Shown here: positions 39,235 through 49,222 of the stretch, piece by piece | How positions within the stretch are numbered: position 1 is the first letter of the stretch | Layout of the letters: each line of letters begins with the position of its first letter | The notes under the pieces: model-generated | Databases searched by the model: none | What the model saw: only the letters and a program-made list of their open reading frames with translations | Told to the model about the DNA's origin: nothing | Source of the DNA: Candidatus Dechloromonas phosphorivorans | GTDB taxonomy: Bacteria; Pseudomonadota; Gammaproteobacteria; Burkholderiales; Rhodocyclaceae | Assembly (NCBI GenBank): GCA_016709495.1 | Contig: JADJMS010000002.1 | Span: 27,455-91,454 of the forward strand | DNA: 64,000 bases | Direction of reading: 5' to 3' | Made by a program: the position numbers and the translations under genes

Positions 39235-40874
39235 GTGGCAGTTAACCCGTATTCCGTCGGGCTGGAGCAGAACCCGGCCAATTTCGTAGCGCTTTCTCCG
39301 CTGAGCTTTCTTGAGCGATCAGCCTTCGTTTATCCGAAGCGGATTTCGATCATCCAGGATGATCGCAAATATACCTGGAAAGAATCTTACGACCGCTGTC
39401 GCCAGCTGGCCTCCGCACTGAAAAGCCGTGGCATTGGCAAAGGTGACACCGTTGCCGTGATGTTACCCAACTCGGCGCCAATGTTCGAATGCCATTTCGG
39501 CGTACCGATGACCGGTGCCGTGCTCAACACACTGAACACCCGCCTCGACGCTGAAGCCATTGCCTTCATGCTGGCACATGGCGAGGCCAAGGTGCTGATT
39601 ACCGATCCCGAGTTTTCCGCCATCGTCAAACCTGCTTTAGCCTTGCTTGAAGGGCCGAAACCGCTGGTCATCGATACGCTCGAACCAGCGTTCACCGGCG
39701 GCGAAGCGCTCGGCGAAAAGGATTACGAAGCCTTCCTCAAGGAAGGTGAACCTGATTTTGCCTGGCAACTACCCGAAAACGAGTGGGATGCCATCGCACT
39801 CAATTACACCTCCGGTACCACCGGCAACCCGAAAGGCGTTGTTTATCACCATCGCGGCGCTTACCTGAATGCCGCCTCAACATCATTTCCTGGGGCATGG
39901 CACCGCACTCCGTCTATCTGTGGACCTTGCCGATGTTCCATTGCAACGGCTGGTGCTTTCCCTGGACGCTCGCCGCCAATGCCGGCACCAGCGTTTGTTT
40001 GCGCAAGGTAGATCCAGCGCTGATTTTTGGCCTGATCAAGGAACACAAGGTCAGCCACATGTGCGGCGCACCCATTGTCTACGGCATGATGATCAACGCC
40101 CCCGCCGCGCTCAAGGAAGGCATAGCACATCAGGTTAACGGCCTGATTGCCGGCGCTGCGCCACCGGCCGCCATTATTGAAGGTTGTGAGCAGATGGGTT
40201 TCAATATCACCCACGTTTACGGGTTGACCGAAACCTATGGCCCTGCCTCGGTCTGTGCCAAGCATCCCGAATGGGACAACCTGCCGATTGATCTGCGCGC
40301 AGCGCGCAATGGTCGTCAGGGCGTGCGTTATCACATGCAGGAAGCGATTACAGTGCTCGATACCGTTTCCATGGAACCCGTGCCATGGGACGGTGAAACC
40401 ATGGGTGAAATCATGTTCCGTGGCAATCTCGTCATGAAGGGTTACCTGAAGAACGAGAAGGCTACCGCCGAAGCTTTTGAGGGCGGCTGGTTCCATACCG
40501 GTGATCTGGCAGTCGTTCATAGCGACGGTTACATCAAGATCAAGGATCGTTCCAAAGACGTCATTATTTCCGGTGGCGAGAACATTTCCTCGCTGGAAGT
40601 CGAGGATGTGCTCTATCGCCATCCGGCGGTCATTGCTGCTGCTGTGGTTGCCAAGCCTGACGAGAAGTGGGGCGAAGTGCCGGCGGCCTTCATTGAACTG
40701 AAGGACGGCGCAACGACGACCGAGGCCGAAATCATCGAGCATTGCCGCGCCCATCTGGCCCGCTTCAAGGTACCGAAGCAGGTGGTTTTTGGTGAATTAC
40801 CGAAGACGTCGACCGGCAAGATCCAGAAGTACGTCCTGCGTCAGCACGCCAATTCCGCGCTCGCTATCGAATAA
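39235..40874 (+). CDS. AMP-forming acyl-CoA synthetase, one frameshift
   Basis: Activates a carboxylic acid to its CoA thioester through an acyl-adenylate. GTG start (MAVNPYSVGL) preceded by GAGGAG. P-loop motif YTSGTTGNPKGVVYHHRG, the YGLTETYGPAS motif, and the C-terminal WFHTGDLAV, DRSKDVIISGGENISS and the catalytic Lys in KTSTGKIQKYVL are seen. The frame breaks near 39879-39880 (A2; A3 restores NAASNIISWGMAPHSVYLW). Corrected length 546. It resembles the medium-chain/DmdB-like ligase group, but the substrate cannot be fixed. It opens an operon with etfBA, a dehydrogenase and ETF-QO, and is divergent from the kinase gene across 159 bases. Confidence 0.9.
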
Positions 40875-40905
40875 GCAGTCGCTTGATTTTCAGAGGAAAC
40901 CAAAA

Positions 40906-41655
40906 ATGAAAATTCTCGTTCCCGTAAAACGGGTAGTGGACTACAACGTCAAGATTCGCGTGAAGGCTGATGGCACGGGTGTAGATCTGGCCAACGTCAA
41001 AATGAGCATGAACCCCTTCGACGAAATCGCCGTTGAAGAAGCCGTTCGTCTCAAAGAAGCCGGCATCGCCACGGAAGTCATCGCCGTAAGCTGCGGCGTC
41101 GCCGCCTGTCAGGAAACCCTGCGCACCGCCATGGCCATCGGCGCCGACCGCGGCATCCTCGTTGAAACCGACGTCGAACTGCAACCGCTCGCTGTCGCCA
41201 AGCTCCTCAAGGCGCTATGCGACAAAGAAGCCCCGCAAATCGTCATCTGCGGCAAACAAGCCATCGACGACGACGCCAACCAGACCGGCCAGATGCTCGC
41301 CGCCCTGCAAAACTGGCCGCAAGCCACCTTCGCCTCCAAGGTCGTCATCGCCAACGGCAAAGCCGCCGTCACCCGCGAAATCGACGGTGGTCTCGAAACC
41401 CTCGAAATGAGCCTGCCGGCTGTGGTCAGTACCGACCTGCGCCTCAACGAGCCGCGCTACGCCACCCTGCCCAACATCATGAAAGCCAAGAAAAAGCCGC
41501 TTGAAACCCTCAAGCCCGCCGATCTCGGCGTCGACGTCACCCCGCGTCTGACCACCCTCAAAGTCGCCGAACCGGCCAAGCGCAGCGCCGGCATCCGGGT
41601 CGCCGATGTCGCCGAACTCGTCAACAAACTCAAGAACGAAGCCAAGGTGATCTGA
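40906..41655 (+). CDS. etfB: electron transfer flavoprotein beta subunit
   Basis: 249 residues. Starts MKILVPVKRVVDYNVKIRVK at an ATG with AGAGGA upstream. The AMP-binding and partner-recognition regions are conserved (NPFDEIAVEEAVRLKEAG, GKQAIDDDANQTGQMLA), with the recognition loop ETLEMSLPAVVSTDLRLNEPRY. With EtfA it carries electrons from acyl-CoA dehydrogenases to ETF-QO. Codon choice from about 41040 onward favours CTC and GCC more than its neighbours. Confidence 0.96.
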   Translation: MKILVPVKRVVDYNVKIRVKADGTGVDLANVKMSMNPFDEIAVEEAVRLKEAGIATEVIAVSCGVAACQETLRTAMAIGADRGILVETDVELQPLAVAKLLKALCDKEAPQIVICGKQAIDDDANQTGQMLAALQNWPQATFASKVVIANGKAAVTREIDGGLETLEMSLPAVVSTDLRLNEPRYATLPNIMKAKKKPLETLKPADLGVDVTPRLTTLKVAEPAKRSAGIRVADVAELVNKLKNEAKVI

Positions 41656-41657
41656 TC

Positions 41658-42587
41658 ATGACTATTCTCGTTATCGCCGAACACGACCACCAAAGCCTCA
41701 AAGCCGCCACCCTCAACACCGTGACCGCCGCCAGCAAAATCGGTGGCGACATCCACGTCCTCGTCGCCGGCAGCAACTGCAGCGCCGCCGCCCAGCAAGC
41801 GGCTCAACTCCAAGGCGTGAGCAGCGTCAAAGTCGCCGACGCCGCCCACTACCAAAACCAGACCGCCGAGAACCTCACGGCACTGGTCATCGCCCAGGCC
41901 GGCAACTACAGCCACATCCTCGCGCCGGCCACCACCTTCGGCAAAAACCTCCTGCCGCGCGTCGCCGCCCTGCTTGATGTTGCCCAGATCTCCGAAATCA
42001 CCGGCGTTGAATCCGCCGACACCTTCATTCGTCCGATCTACGCCGGCAATGCACTGGCGACGGTGCAGAGTGCCGACAAGATCAAAGTCATTACGGTACG
42101 GTCAACCGCCTTTGATGCCGCAATGTCTGGTGGCAGTGCGGCTGTCGAAGCCATTGCTGCCGCCAATGACACCAACCAGACCACCCTGACCAATCGCGAA
42201 CTGACCAAGTCCGAGCGTCCTGAACTCGGTGCCGCCAAGATCATCGTTTCCGGTGGTCGTGGTCTGGGCAGTGGCGAGAACTATCACAAGCTGCTTGAAC
42301 CGCTCGCCGACAAGCTGGGTGCGGCACTCGGTGCCTCCCGTGCTGCGGTTGATGCTGGCTTTGTGCCGAACGACTACCAAGTTGGTCAGACCGGCAAGAT
42401 CGTTGCGCCGCAGCTTTATATTGCGGTCGGCATCTCCGGCGCGATTCAGCATCTGGCCGGGATGAAGGATTCCAAGGTCATTGTTGCGATCAACAAGGAT
42501 CCCGATGCGCCTATCTTTCAGGTGGCCGATTACGGGCTCGTCGCTGATCTGTTCGAAACCGTACCGACGCTGGTCGCCGCCCTCTGA
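41658..42587 (+). CDS. etfA: electron transfer flavoprotein alpha subunit
   Basis: 309 residues carrying the FAD: N-terminal ETF fold, then the C-terminal FAD domain with VSGGRGLGSGENY, LGASRAAVDAGFVPNDYQVGQTGK, LYIAVGISGAIQHLAGM and IVAINKDPDAPIFQVADYGLV. Two bases after etfB. The first 390 bases share the CTC-rich codon style of etfB, changing to CTG-rich near 42050. Confidence 0.96.
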   Translation: MTILVIAEHDHQSLKAATLNTVTAASKIGGDIHVLVAGSNCSAAAQQAAQLQGVSSVKVADAAHYQNQTAENLTALVIAQAGNYSHILAPATTFGKNLLPRVAALLDVAQISEITGVESADTFIRPIYAGNALATVQSADKIKVITVRSTAFDAAMSGGSAAVEAIAAANDTNQTTLTNRELTKSERPELGAAKIIVSGGRGLGSGENYHKLLEPLADKLGAALGASRAAVDAGFVPNDYQVGQTGKIVAPQLYIAVGISGAIQHLAGMKDSKVIVAINKDPDAPIFQVADYGLVADLFETVPTLVAAL

Positions 42588-42641
42588 TAAATCATCCATT
42601 GCGCCTGCTGAGCAAGGCGCAATAAATCGAAAGGAATCCCT

Positions 42642-44420
42642 ATGAGTACCTATATCGCCCCGATTCGCGACATGCAATTTGTCCTCAACGAAGTGGCCGG
42701 CCTCTCAGACATCTGCGCCCTGCCCGGCAACGAGGAATGTTCAGTCGACCTCGTCGAATCCATCCTCGACGAAGCTTCCAAATTCGCTACTGGCGTCCTC
42801 GACCCGATCAACAAGGTTGGCGACCGTACCGGTCACGTCTGCAAGGATGGTGTCGTCACCACGGCACCTGGCTTCAAGGCAGCCTACAAGCTGTTTGCCG
42901 AAACCGGCTGGACTTCCATGCCGTTCGACCCGGAATACGGTGGCCAGGGCTTGCCGGCAGTCGTTTCGATGGCCGTTAATGAAATGTGGAAGGGTGCCAA
43001 CATGCCCTTCGGCCTGTGCCCCATGCTCACCGGCGGCGCCATCGAAGCCATCGCCCACCACGCTTCCGACGAACTCAAGCAGACCTATCTGCCCAAGATG
43101 ATCGAAGGCACGTGGACTGGCACCATGAACCTGACCGAGCCTAACGCCGGCTCCGATCTGGCCGCCATTTCCTCCAAGGCCAAAGCGGTCGGCGACGGCA
43201 GCTATCTGGTCAGCGGCACAAAAATCTTCATCACCTGGGGCGAGCATGACGTCGCCGAGAACATCGTTCACCTCGTGCTGGCCCGCCTGCCCGATGCCCC
43301 GCCGGGACTGAAGGGCATTTCGCTCTTCCTGGTGCCGAAGTTCCTGGTCAATGCCGACGGCTCGCTCGGCAAGCGCAACGACTTGATCTGCGCTTCGATC
43401 GAACACAAGCTCGGCATCCACGGCAGCCCGACCGCTGTCATGTCCTACGGCGAGAACGAAGGCGCCGTCGGCTACCTGATCGGCGACGAGAACAAGGGCA
43501 TCGGCTACATGTTCACGATGATGAACCACGCCCGCGTCAATGTCGGCCTCGAAGGTGTCGGCATTGCCGAGCGCGCCTACCAGCACGCGCTGTGGTACGC
43601 CCGTGAGCGCGTCCAGGGCAAGATCATCGGTGACACGTCGAGCGAAAAGAAGACCATCCTGCATCACCCGGATGTGCGCCGCATGCTGATGGACATCAAG
43701 TCGCGCACCGAAGCCATGCGCACGCTGGCTTATTATGCTGCAGCCAACATCGATCGCGCACATGCCGGCGATACCGCCGCCCAGTCCCGCGTCGATCTGC
43801 TCACCCCGGTCGTCAAGGGCTGGAGTACGGAGCAGGGCGTCGAGTTGTCATCGACCGCATTGCAGGTGTTTGGTGGTGTCGGCTTCGTCGAAGAAACCGG
43901 TGCCGCTCAGTACTACCGCGATTCGCGCATTACGACGATCTACGAAGGCACAACGGCAATTCAGGCCAACGATCTGGTCGGCCGCAAGTTGGCCCGCGAA
44001 AAAGTGCCGGGCGCCGCGATGAAGACCCTGATTGCTGAAATGTCCGCAACAGTTGACGAACTGGCGAGTAACGATCAGTTGGCAAAGATTGCGGTCAACC
44101 TGGAAAACGGCATCAATTCTTTGTCGACCGCAGCAGACTGGATTATCGCCAACTACGAGAGCGCCCCGGCGGCAGTCCATGCTGGTTCCGTGCCTTTCCT
44201 CAAGCTGACCGGCATCGTGGTCGGCGGCTGGCTGATGGCCAAGTCGGCAGCGATTGCCGTCAAGCACATTGCCGAAGGCACGACCGACGATTTCTACAAG
44301 GCCAAGCTGGCCACGGCGACTTACTTCGCCGCTCACCAGTTGCCGTTCGCCAGTGCTTACGCAGCCGAAATCACCGGTGGTAGCGACTCGGTGTTCGCCC
44401 TGCCTGAAAACCTGTTCTGA
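42642..44420 (+). CDS. acyl-CoA dehydrogenase, long FadE/DmdC-like type
   Basis: FAD enzyme of 592 residues introducing the alpha-beta double bond into an acyl-CoA. Start ATYIAPIRDMQF-like N-terminal extension (MSTYIAPIRDMQFVLNEVAG), core with MNLTEPNAGSDLAAISSKA, FITWGEHD, IEHKLGIHGSPTAVM, GLEGVGIAERAYQHALWYA, and the catalytic region VFGGVGFVEETGAAQYYRDSRITTIYEGT. An additional C-terminal helical domain follows. Of the same group as the partial gene at the right edge. It sits between etfA and ETF-QO, so electrons should go to that ETF. Confidence 0.93.
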   Translation: MSTYIAPIRDMQFVLNEVAGLSDICALPGNEECSVDLVESILDEASKFATGVLDPINKVGDRTGHVCKDGVVTTAPGFKAAYKLFAETGWTSMPFDPEYGGQGLPAVVSMAVNEMWKGANMPFGLCPMLTGGAIEAIAHHASDELKQTYLPKMIEGTWTGTMNLTEPNAGSDLAAISSKAKAVGDGSYLVSGTKIFITWGEHDVAENIVHLVLARLPDAPPGLKGISLFLVPKFLVNADGSLGKRNDLICASIEHKLGIHGSPTAVMSYGENEGAVGYLIGDENKGIGYMFTMMNHARVNVGLEGVGIAERAYQHALWYARERVQGKIIGDTSSEKKTILHHPDVRRMLMDIKSRTEAMRTLAYYAAANIDRAHAGDTAAQSRVDLLTPVVKGWSTEQGVELSSTALQVFGGVGFVEETGAAQYYRDSRITTIYEGTTAIQANDLVGRKLAREKVPGAAMKTLIAEMSATVDELASNDQLAKIAVNLENGINSLSTAADWIIANYESAPAAVHAGSVPFLKLTGIVVGGWLMAKSAAIAVKHIAEGTTDDFYKAKLATATYFAAHQLPFASAYAAEITGGSDSVFALPENLF

Positions 44421-44422
44421 TC

Positions 44423-46066
44423 ATGACCCTACGCACCGATCGCGATGCGATGGAATACGATGTCGTGATCATCGGCGGCGGCCCTTCGGGGCTGTCGGCG
44501 GCGATCCGCATCAAGCAGTTGGCCGAACAGGCGGGCAAGGAAGTTTCCGTCTGCCTGCTGGAAAAAGGCTCGGAAATCGGCGCCCATATTCTCTCTGGGG
44601 CGGTGCTCGAGCCGCACGCGCTGGCCGAACTTTTCCCTGACTGGCAGGAACGCGGCGCGCCGCTCAATACGCCTGCCGGAGAAGACCGCCTGCTGTTCCT
44701 GACCGAAAATGGTTCCTGGAAGCTGCCAACGCCGCCGCAAATGGGCAACCACGGCAACTACATCATCAGCTTGGGCAATCTCGCTCGCTGGCTCGGCGAG
44801 CAGGCCGAAGCGCTGGGCGTTGAAATCTACCCCGGTTTCGCCGCTGCCGAAGTGCTCTACCACGAGGATGGCTCGGTCAAAGGTGTTGCTACCGGTGATC
44901 TAGGTATCGGCAAGGATGGCCAGCAAACACACAACTTCCAACCGGGCATGGAACTGCATGCCAAGCAGACCATCTTCGCCGAAGGCTGTCGCGGTTCGCT
45001 GACCAAGCAGTTGTTTGCCAAGTTCGACCTGCGTGACGGGGTTGATCCGCAAACCTACGGCATCGGTATCAAGGAGCTGTGGGAAGTCGATCCGGCCAAG
45101 CACCAGCCGGGGCTGATTGTGCACTCCGTTGGCTGGCCGTTGACCTCAGACACCTACGGTGGCTCCTTTCTTTACCATCTGGAAAACAACCTGGTGGCGA
45201 TTGGCATGGTCGTTGGTCTCGATTACAAAAATCCATGGCTATCGCCTTACGAAGAATTCCAGCGTTACAAGACACACCCGGCGATTCGTGGCTTCTTCGA
45301 GGGTGGCCGGCGCATCTCCTACGGCGCGCGCGCGCTGTCCGAAGGTGGCTTCCAGTCAATTCCCAAGCTGACCTTCCCTGGTGGCTTGCTGATCGGCGAC
45401 ACCGCCGGCTTTCTCAACGTGCCCAAGATCAAGGGCACGCATATGGCGATGAAGTCGGGCATGGTGGCTGCGGAAGCCGTTTTCGAGCATCTCGGCAAGG
45501 AAAATGCGGGCGCTGAAGCGACCGAGTACGCTGAGCAAATCAAGAAGTCGTGGCTGTGGGATGAGCTGTATCAGGTACGCAACATCCGCCCTGCCTTCAA
45601 GTGGGGCCTGTTCGGCGCACTAGCCTATGGCGCCATCGATACCTACGTTTTCAAGGGCAAGGCGCCGTGGACCATGCATCACCACGATGATCACAGCCAA
45701 CTTGGCGACAAGAACGACTACGCGAAGATCACCTATCCAAAACCGGATGGTCAGATCACTTTCGACCGTCTGTCTTCCGTTTTCCTCTCGGCCACCAACC
45801 ACGAGGAAAACCAGCGCTGTCATCTGCAACTCAAGGATGAAAGCGTTGCGATCAGCGTCAATTACACCAAGTACGGTTCGCCGGAAACGCGTTATTGCCC
45901 GGCTGGCGTCTATGAAATTGTCGGCGAGGAAGAAGGCAAACCGCGCCTGCAGATCAACGGCCAGAACTGCCTGCACTGCAAAACCTGCGACATCAAGGAC
46001 CCGACCCAGAACATCAACTGGACGGTTCCGGAAGGCGGGGGCGGGCCAACCTATCCAAACATGTAG
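44423..46066 (+). CDS. electron transfer flavoprotein-ubiquinone oxidoreductase
   Basis: 547 residues, monotopic inner-membrane enzyme passing electrons from reduced ETF to ubiquinone. FAD motif YDVVIIGGGPSGLSAAIRIKQL, ETF-QO motif FAEGCRGSLTKQLF, IKGTHMAMKSGMVAAEA, and the C-terminal 4Fe-4S ferredoxin site with Cys in NCLHCKTCDIKDPTQNINW. Begins two bases after the dehydrogenase stop. Confidence 0.96.
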   Translation: MTLRTDRDAMEYDVVIIGGGPSGLSAAIRIKQLAEQAGKEVSVCLLEKGSEIGAHILSGAVLEPHALAELFPDWQERGAPLNTPAGEDRLLFLTENGSWKLPTPPQMGNHGNYIISLGNLARWLGEQAEALGVEIYPGFAAAEVLYHEDGSVKGVATGDLGIGKDGQQTHNFQPGMELHAKQTIFAEGCRGSLTKQLFAKFDLRDGVDPQTYGIGIKELWEVDPAKHQPGLIVHSVGWPLTSDTYGGSFLYHLENNLVAIGMVVGLDYKNPWLSPYEEFQRYKTHPAIRGFFEGGRRISYGARALSEGGFQSIPKLTFPGGLLIGDTAGFLNVPKIKGTHMAMKSGMVAAEAVFEHLGKENAGAEATEYAEQIKKSWLWDELYQVRNIRPAFKWGLFGALAYGAIDTYVFKGKAPWTMHHHDDHSQLGDKNDYAKITYPKPDGQITFDRLSSVFLSATNHEENQRCHLQLKDESVAISVNYTKYGSPETRYCPAGVYEIVGEEEGKPRLQINGQNCLHCKTCDIKDPTQNINWTVPEGGGGPTYPNM

Positions 46067-46125
46067 TCAATAAATCAACGTAGCACATCTGTTCGTTTCA
46101 ATCATCAATGTTCCCAGGAGGGGTC

Positions 46126-46440
46126 ATGTCACAAAAAACACTACAGGAAAAAATTCGGGGTAACCCGAAATTTGCCGAACTAGTTGGCAAGCGTACGCGC
46201 TTCGCGATCATTCTTTCACTCGTCGTTCTCGTGCCTTACTACAGCTTCATGCTGCTGGTTTCGCTGCAGCCGCAAATTTTTGCGGCCAAGATCAGCGAAG
46301 GCAGCGTGATAACCATTGGTTGGCCGATTGCTGCACTGATCGTCATCGGCGGCTGGTTGCTGACCGGTGTTTACGTCAACCGTGCCAATGGCGAATTCGA
46401 CCGCCTCACCCAGGAAGTCCTCAAGGAGGCAAATAAATGA
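46126..46440 (+). CDS. DUF485 family inner-membrane protein (ActP partner)
   Basis: 104 residues from the ATG at 46126, which has AGGAGGGG just before it (the frame is open from 46108). Two membrane helices (about 28-50 and 62-85) with FAELVGKRTRFAI and YVNRANGEFDRL, as in DUF485 proteins (YjcH), which are almost always encoded just before the acetate permease. ATGA overlap with actP. Confidence 0.9.
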   Translation: MSQKTLQEKIRGNPKFAELVGKRTRFAIILSLVVLVPYYSFMLLVSLQPQIFAAKISEGSVITIGWPIAALIVIGGWLLTGVYVNRANGEFDRLTQEVLKEANK

Positions 46441-48086
46441 AGCGCTCCCTATTCGCCTTGATTACCGGCTGCTTGCTGGCCGTCTCCTTCACTGTCTTTG
46501 CCGGACCAGGCGCCATCGAAGGCGTGCAGAAGCAACCGGTCAACGTCAGCGCCATTGCCATGTTCCTGATCTTCGTGCTGGCCACCCTCGGCATCACCAA
46601 GTGGGCAGCTGGCAAGACCAAGTCTACGGCTGACTTCTACACGGCTGGCGGCGGCATCACCGGCTTCCAGAACGGCTTGGCGATTGCTGGCGACTACATG
46701 TCCGCAGCCACTCTGCTTGGTCTGACCTCGATGGTCTATTTCAAGGGTTATGACGGCTTCGTTTACGCCGTCTGCTTCTTCATCGGCTGGCCGATCATCC
46801 TGTTCCTGATGGCAGAACGTCTGCGCAATCTCGGTAAATTCACCTTCGCCGACATCGCCTCCTACCGCCTCGACCAGAACCGCATCCGCACCTTCGCGGC
46901 CATCGGTTCGCTGACCGTCGTCTGCTTCTACCTGATCGTCCAGATGGTCGGTGCCGGCCAGTTGATCCAGCTGCTCTTCGGCCTCGAATACAACACGGCC
47001 GTGATCTGCGTTGGCATCCTGATGATGGTTTACGTCACCTTCGGTGGCATGACCGCGACAACCTGGGTACAGATTATCAAAGCCTGCTTGCTGCTCGGTG
47101 GTGGTATCACGTTGATGCTGCTGACTCTGTCAAAATTCGGCTGGTCGCTGGATAACCTGTTCACCAAGGCCATCGAGTCGCACAAGCTGGGCGAAAAGCT
47201 GATGGCACCGGGTTCGCTGATGGCTGACCCGATCTCCGCCTTCTCGCTGTCGCTCGGCCTGCTCTTCGGTACGGCCGGCCTGCCGCACATCATGATGCGC
47301 TTCTTCACCGTGCCGAACGCCAAGGAAGCCCGCAAGTCGGTGTTCTACGCAACCGGTTTCATCGGCCTGTTCTTCCTCGTCACCATGGTGCTCGGCGCTG
47401 CTGCAATCTCCATCGTCGGCACCAACCCGGACTTCTTTGAAGGCGGTGTGGTTGGCGGCAAGCTGATCGGTGGTGGCAACATGCCGGTCATGCACCTGAC
47501 CAAGGCCGTTGGCGGCGACATCTTCCTCGGCTTCTTGTCGGCGGTTGCCTTCGCGACCATCCTCGCCGTGGTTTCCGGACTGGCACTGGCTGGCGCATCG
47601 GCCATCTCGCATGACTTGTACGCTCGCGTCATCAAGAAAGGCACTGCGACCAGCGCCCAAGAGATGAAGGTTACCCGTATTGCTTCCGTCGGCCTCGGTA
47701 TCACCGCCATCCTGCTCGGCATTGCCTTCAAGGACCAGAACGTGTTGTTTGCTTCTTCGGTCAACTTCCCGATCCTGATCCTGTCCATGTACTGGAAGGG
47801 CCTGACGACCCGTGGCGCGTTGTGGGGCGGTATTGCTGGTCTGGTTTCATCGGTTGGCCTGGTTGTGCTGTCACCGACCGTTTGGGTCAAGATTCTCGGC
47901 AACTCAGCTGCCATCTTCCCGTACGACCACCCGGCCATCGTCTCGATGACGCTAGCTTTCTTCGTCACCTGGCTGCTCTCGGTCACCGACAAGAGTGCCC
48001 GTGCCGTGAAGGAAAAGGAAGCTTTCGAAGAGCAATACATTCGTGCCCAAACCGGGCTTGGCGCTTCCGGCGCGCATGCCCACTAA
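46437..48086 (+). CDS. actP: cation/acetate symporter
   Basis: Sodium:solute symporter family permease of 549 residues for acetate and related short-chain acids. Signal-like first helix (MKRSLFALITGCLLAVSFTV), then about 13 membrane helices. DFYTAGGGITGFQNGLAIAGDYMSAATLLG is the SSS signature region of ActP, and GTAGLPHIMMRFFTVPNAKEARKSV is also seen. Paired with DUF485 upstream and followed by a terminator. Confidence 0.93.
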   Translation: MKRSLFALITGCLLAVSFTVFAGPGAIEGVQKQPVNVSAIAMFLIFVLATLGITKWAAGKTKSTADFYTAGGGITGFQNGLAIAGDYMSAATLLGLTSMVYFKGYDGFVYAVCFFIGWPIILFLMAERLRNLGKFTFADIASYRLDQNRIRTFAAIGSLTVVCFYLIVQMVGAGQLIQLLFGLEYNTAVICVGILMMVYVTFGGMTATTWVQIIKACLLLGGGITLMLLTLSKFGWSLDNLFTKAIESHKLGEKLMAPGSLMADPISAFSLSLGLLFGTAGLPHIMMRFFTVPNAKEARKSVFYATGFIGLFFLVTMVLGAAAISIVGTNPDFFEGGVVGGKLIGGGNMPVMHLTKAVGGDIFLGFLSAVAFATILAVVSGLALAGASAISHDLYARVIKKGTATSAQEMKVTRIASVGLGITAILLGIAFKDQNVLFASSVNFPILILSMYWKGLTTRGALWGGIAGLVSSVGLVVLSPTVWVKILGNSAAIFPYDHPAIVSMTLAFFVTWLLSVTDKSARAVKEKEAFEEQYIRAQTGLGASGAHAH

Positions 48087-48140
48087 GCAACTCTGCGGGT
48101 GAGACATCGGAGAACAGCAATCCGTCGTCTCGTTCCTTTC

Positions 48141-48165
48141 GGGAGCCTTCGGGCTCCCTTTTTTT
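48141..48165 (+). terminator. rho-independent terminator after actP
   Basis: GGGAGCC TTCG GGCTCCC hairpin (stable UUCG tetraloop) followed by seven T. The kinase gene starts 11 bases after it, so it may still receive some read-through. Confidence 0.9.
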
Positions 48166-48175
48166 GGACTTCCGA

Positions 48176-49222
48176 ATGAACGATGGAATGAGTGAAGGTC
48201 TGGATGTTCCCTTTCGCGGCATCGTCGAGCAGTCCCTGGCTGGCATGTACGTGATCCAGGATGAAGTGTTCCAGTATGTGAATGTGACCTTCGCCGGCAT
48301 GCTGGGCTATACGCCCGACGAAATGACCGGCATGCATTTGCGCCAGGCCGTGGTGCCCGAAATGCAGGCGGAAACCGTGGCCAATTTCCATCGAAGGATC
48401 AGCGGCGAGATGCCCAGCATCCGCTACACGACCATCGGCAGGCATCGAAATGGCGAACCGGTGCATCTTGAAGTGCATGGATCCAGCGTGCTTTATCGAG
48501 GCCGACCGGCGGTTGTTGGCGTCGGCGTCAATATCACTGAACAGCTCAAACAGCAGCACGCGCTGCAGGCGTCACGCGAGCGACTGCGTGAGCTGGCTGC
48601 CTACATCAATACCATGCGCGAAGAACAGCGCTCACGCATCGCCCGCGAGTTGCACGATGTCGTCGGCGGCATGCTGACTTCAATGAAACTGGATATTCAG
48701 CGGATCAACCGGCGCGCGGACGATCCCGAAATGAAGGCCATCATCGGCGATCTGTTGCACCTTGCGCAGGAAAGCATAGACACCGTACGTACCATTTCCG
48801 AGGATTTGCGACCGGGCGCGCTCGATCACCTTGGCCTGAGTTCGGCATTACAGGCCATGTTGCGCCAGTTTTCTGAACGAACCGAGGTGGCCAGCCAGCT
48901 GCAAGCCGAAGGGTTTGAGGCACAGCTCTCGCAGGCGCGTGCGACAGCGACTTACCGGATTTGCCAGGAGGCGCTGACCAACATCGCCCGCCATGCCGGG
49001 GCCACGCAGGTGATCTTGCGGCTGGAATGCAGCGGGGGCTGGCTGAATGTCGAAATCGAGGACAACGGACGCGGCCTCGCCAGCCTGACACCCACCGGCA
49101 AGAGCATCGGGCTGGTCAGCATGGCCGAGCGCGCCCGCGAGTTTGGCGGCAGCCTGGCCTCGCGACCGGGCGCGGCAGGCGGCACCTGTCTGATCCTGCG
49201 TCTGCCAATGGAGGAACATTGA
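48176..49222 (+). CDS. PAS sensor histidine kinase, NarX/HisKA_3 type
   Basis: 348 residues: a PAS domain (about 15-125: FRGIVEQSLAGMYVIQDEVF), then a dimerisation helix with phospho-acceptor His160 (RSRIARELHDVVGGML) and a HATPase domain (YRICQEALTNIARHAGATQ, IEDNGRGL). No membrane helix, so a soluble sensor. Start chosen at ATG 48176, just past the actP terminator; the upstream open frame runs inside actP and is not real. The stop overlaps the regulator start. Being next to actP, it may control acetate uptake, which is inference. Confidence 0.88.
   Translation: MNDGMSEGLDVPFRGIVEQSLAGMYVIQDEVFQYVNVTFAGMLGYTPDEMTGMHLRQAVVPEMQAETVANFHRRISGEMPSIRYTTIGRHRNGEPVHLEVHGSSVLYRGRPAVVGVGVNITEQLKQQHALQASRERLRELAAYINTMREEQRSRIARELHDVVGGMLTSMKLDIQRINRRADDPEMKAIIGDLLHLAQESIDTVRTISEDLRPGALDHLGLSSALQAMLRQFSERTEVASQLQAEGFEAQLSQARATATYRICQEALTNIARHAGATQVILRLECSGGWLNVEIEDNGRGLASLTPTGKSIGLVSMAERAREFGGSLASRPGAAGGTCLILRLPMEEH

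Noticed and set aside
42741..43763. 340-codon minus-strand frame
   Set aside because: Shadow of the acyl-CoA dehydrogenase; the plus frame has clear FAD and catalytic motifs.
39235..44420. Dimethylsulfoniopropionate demethylation pathway (dmdB/dmdC)
   Set aside because: The ligase and long dehydrogenase are similar in type to DmdB and DmdC, but there is no dmdA or dmdD nearby and ETF linkage fits general fatty acid oxidation.
47822..48175. N-terminal extension of the PAS kinase
   Set aside because: Lies inside the actP coding sequence and across its terminator; ATG 48176 gives a proper PAS start.
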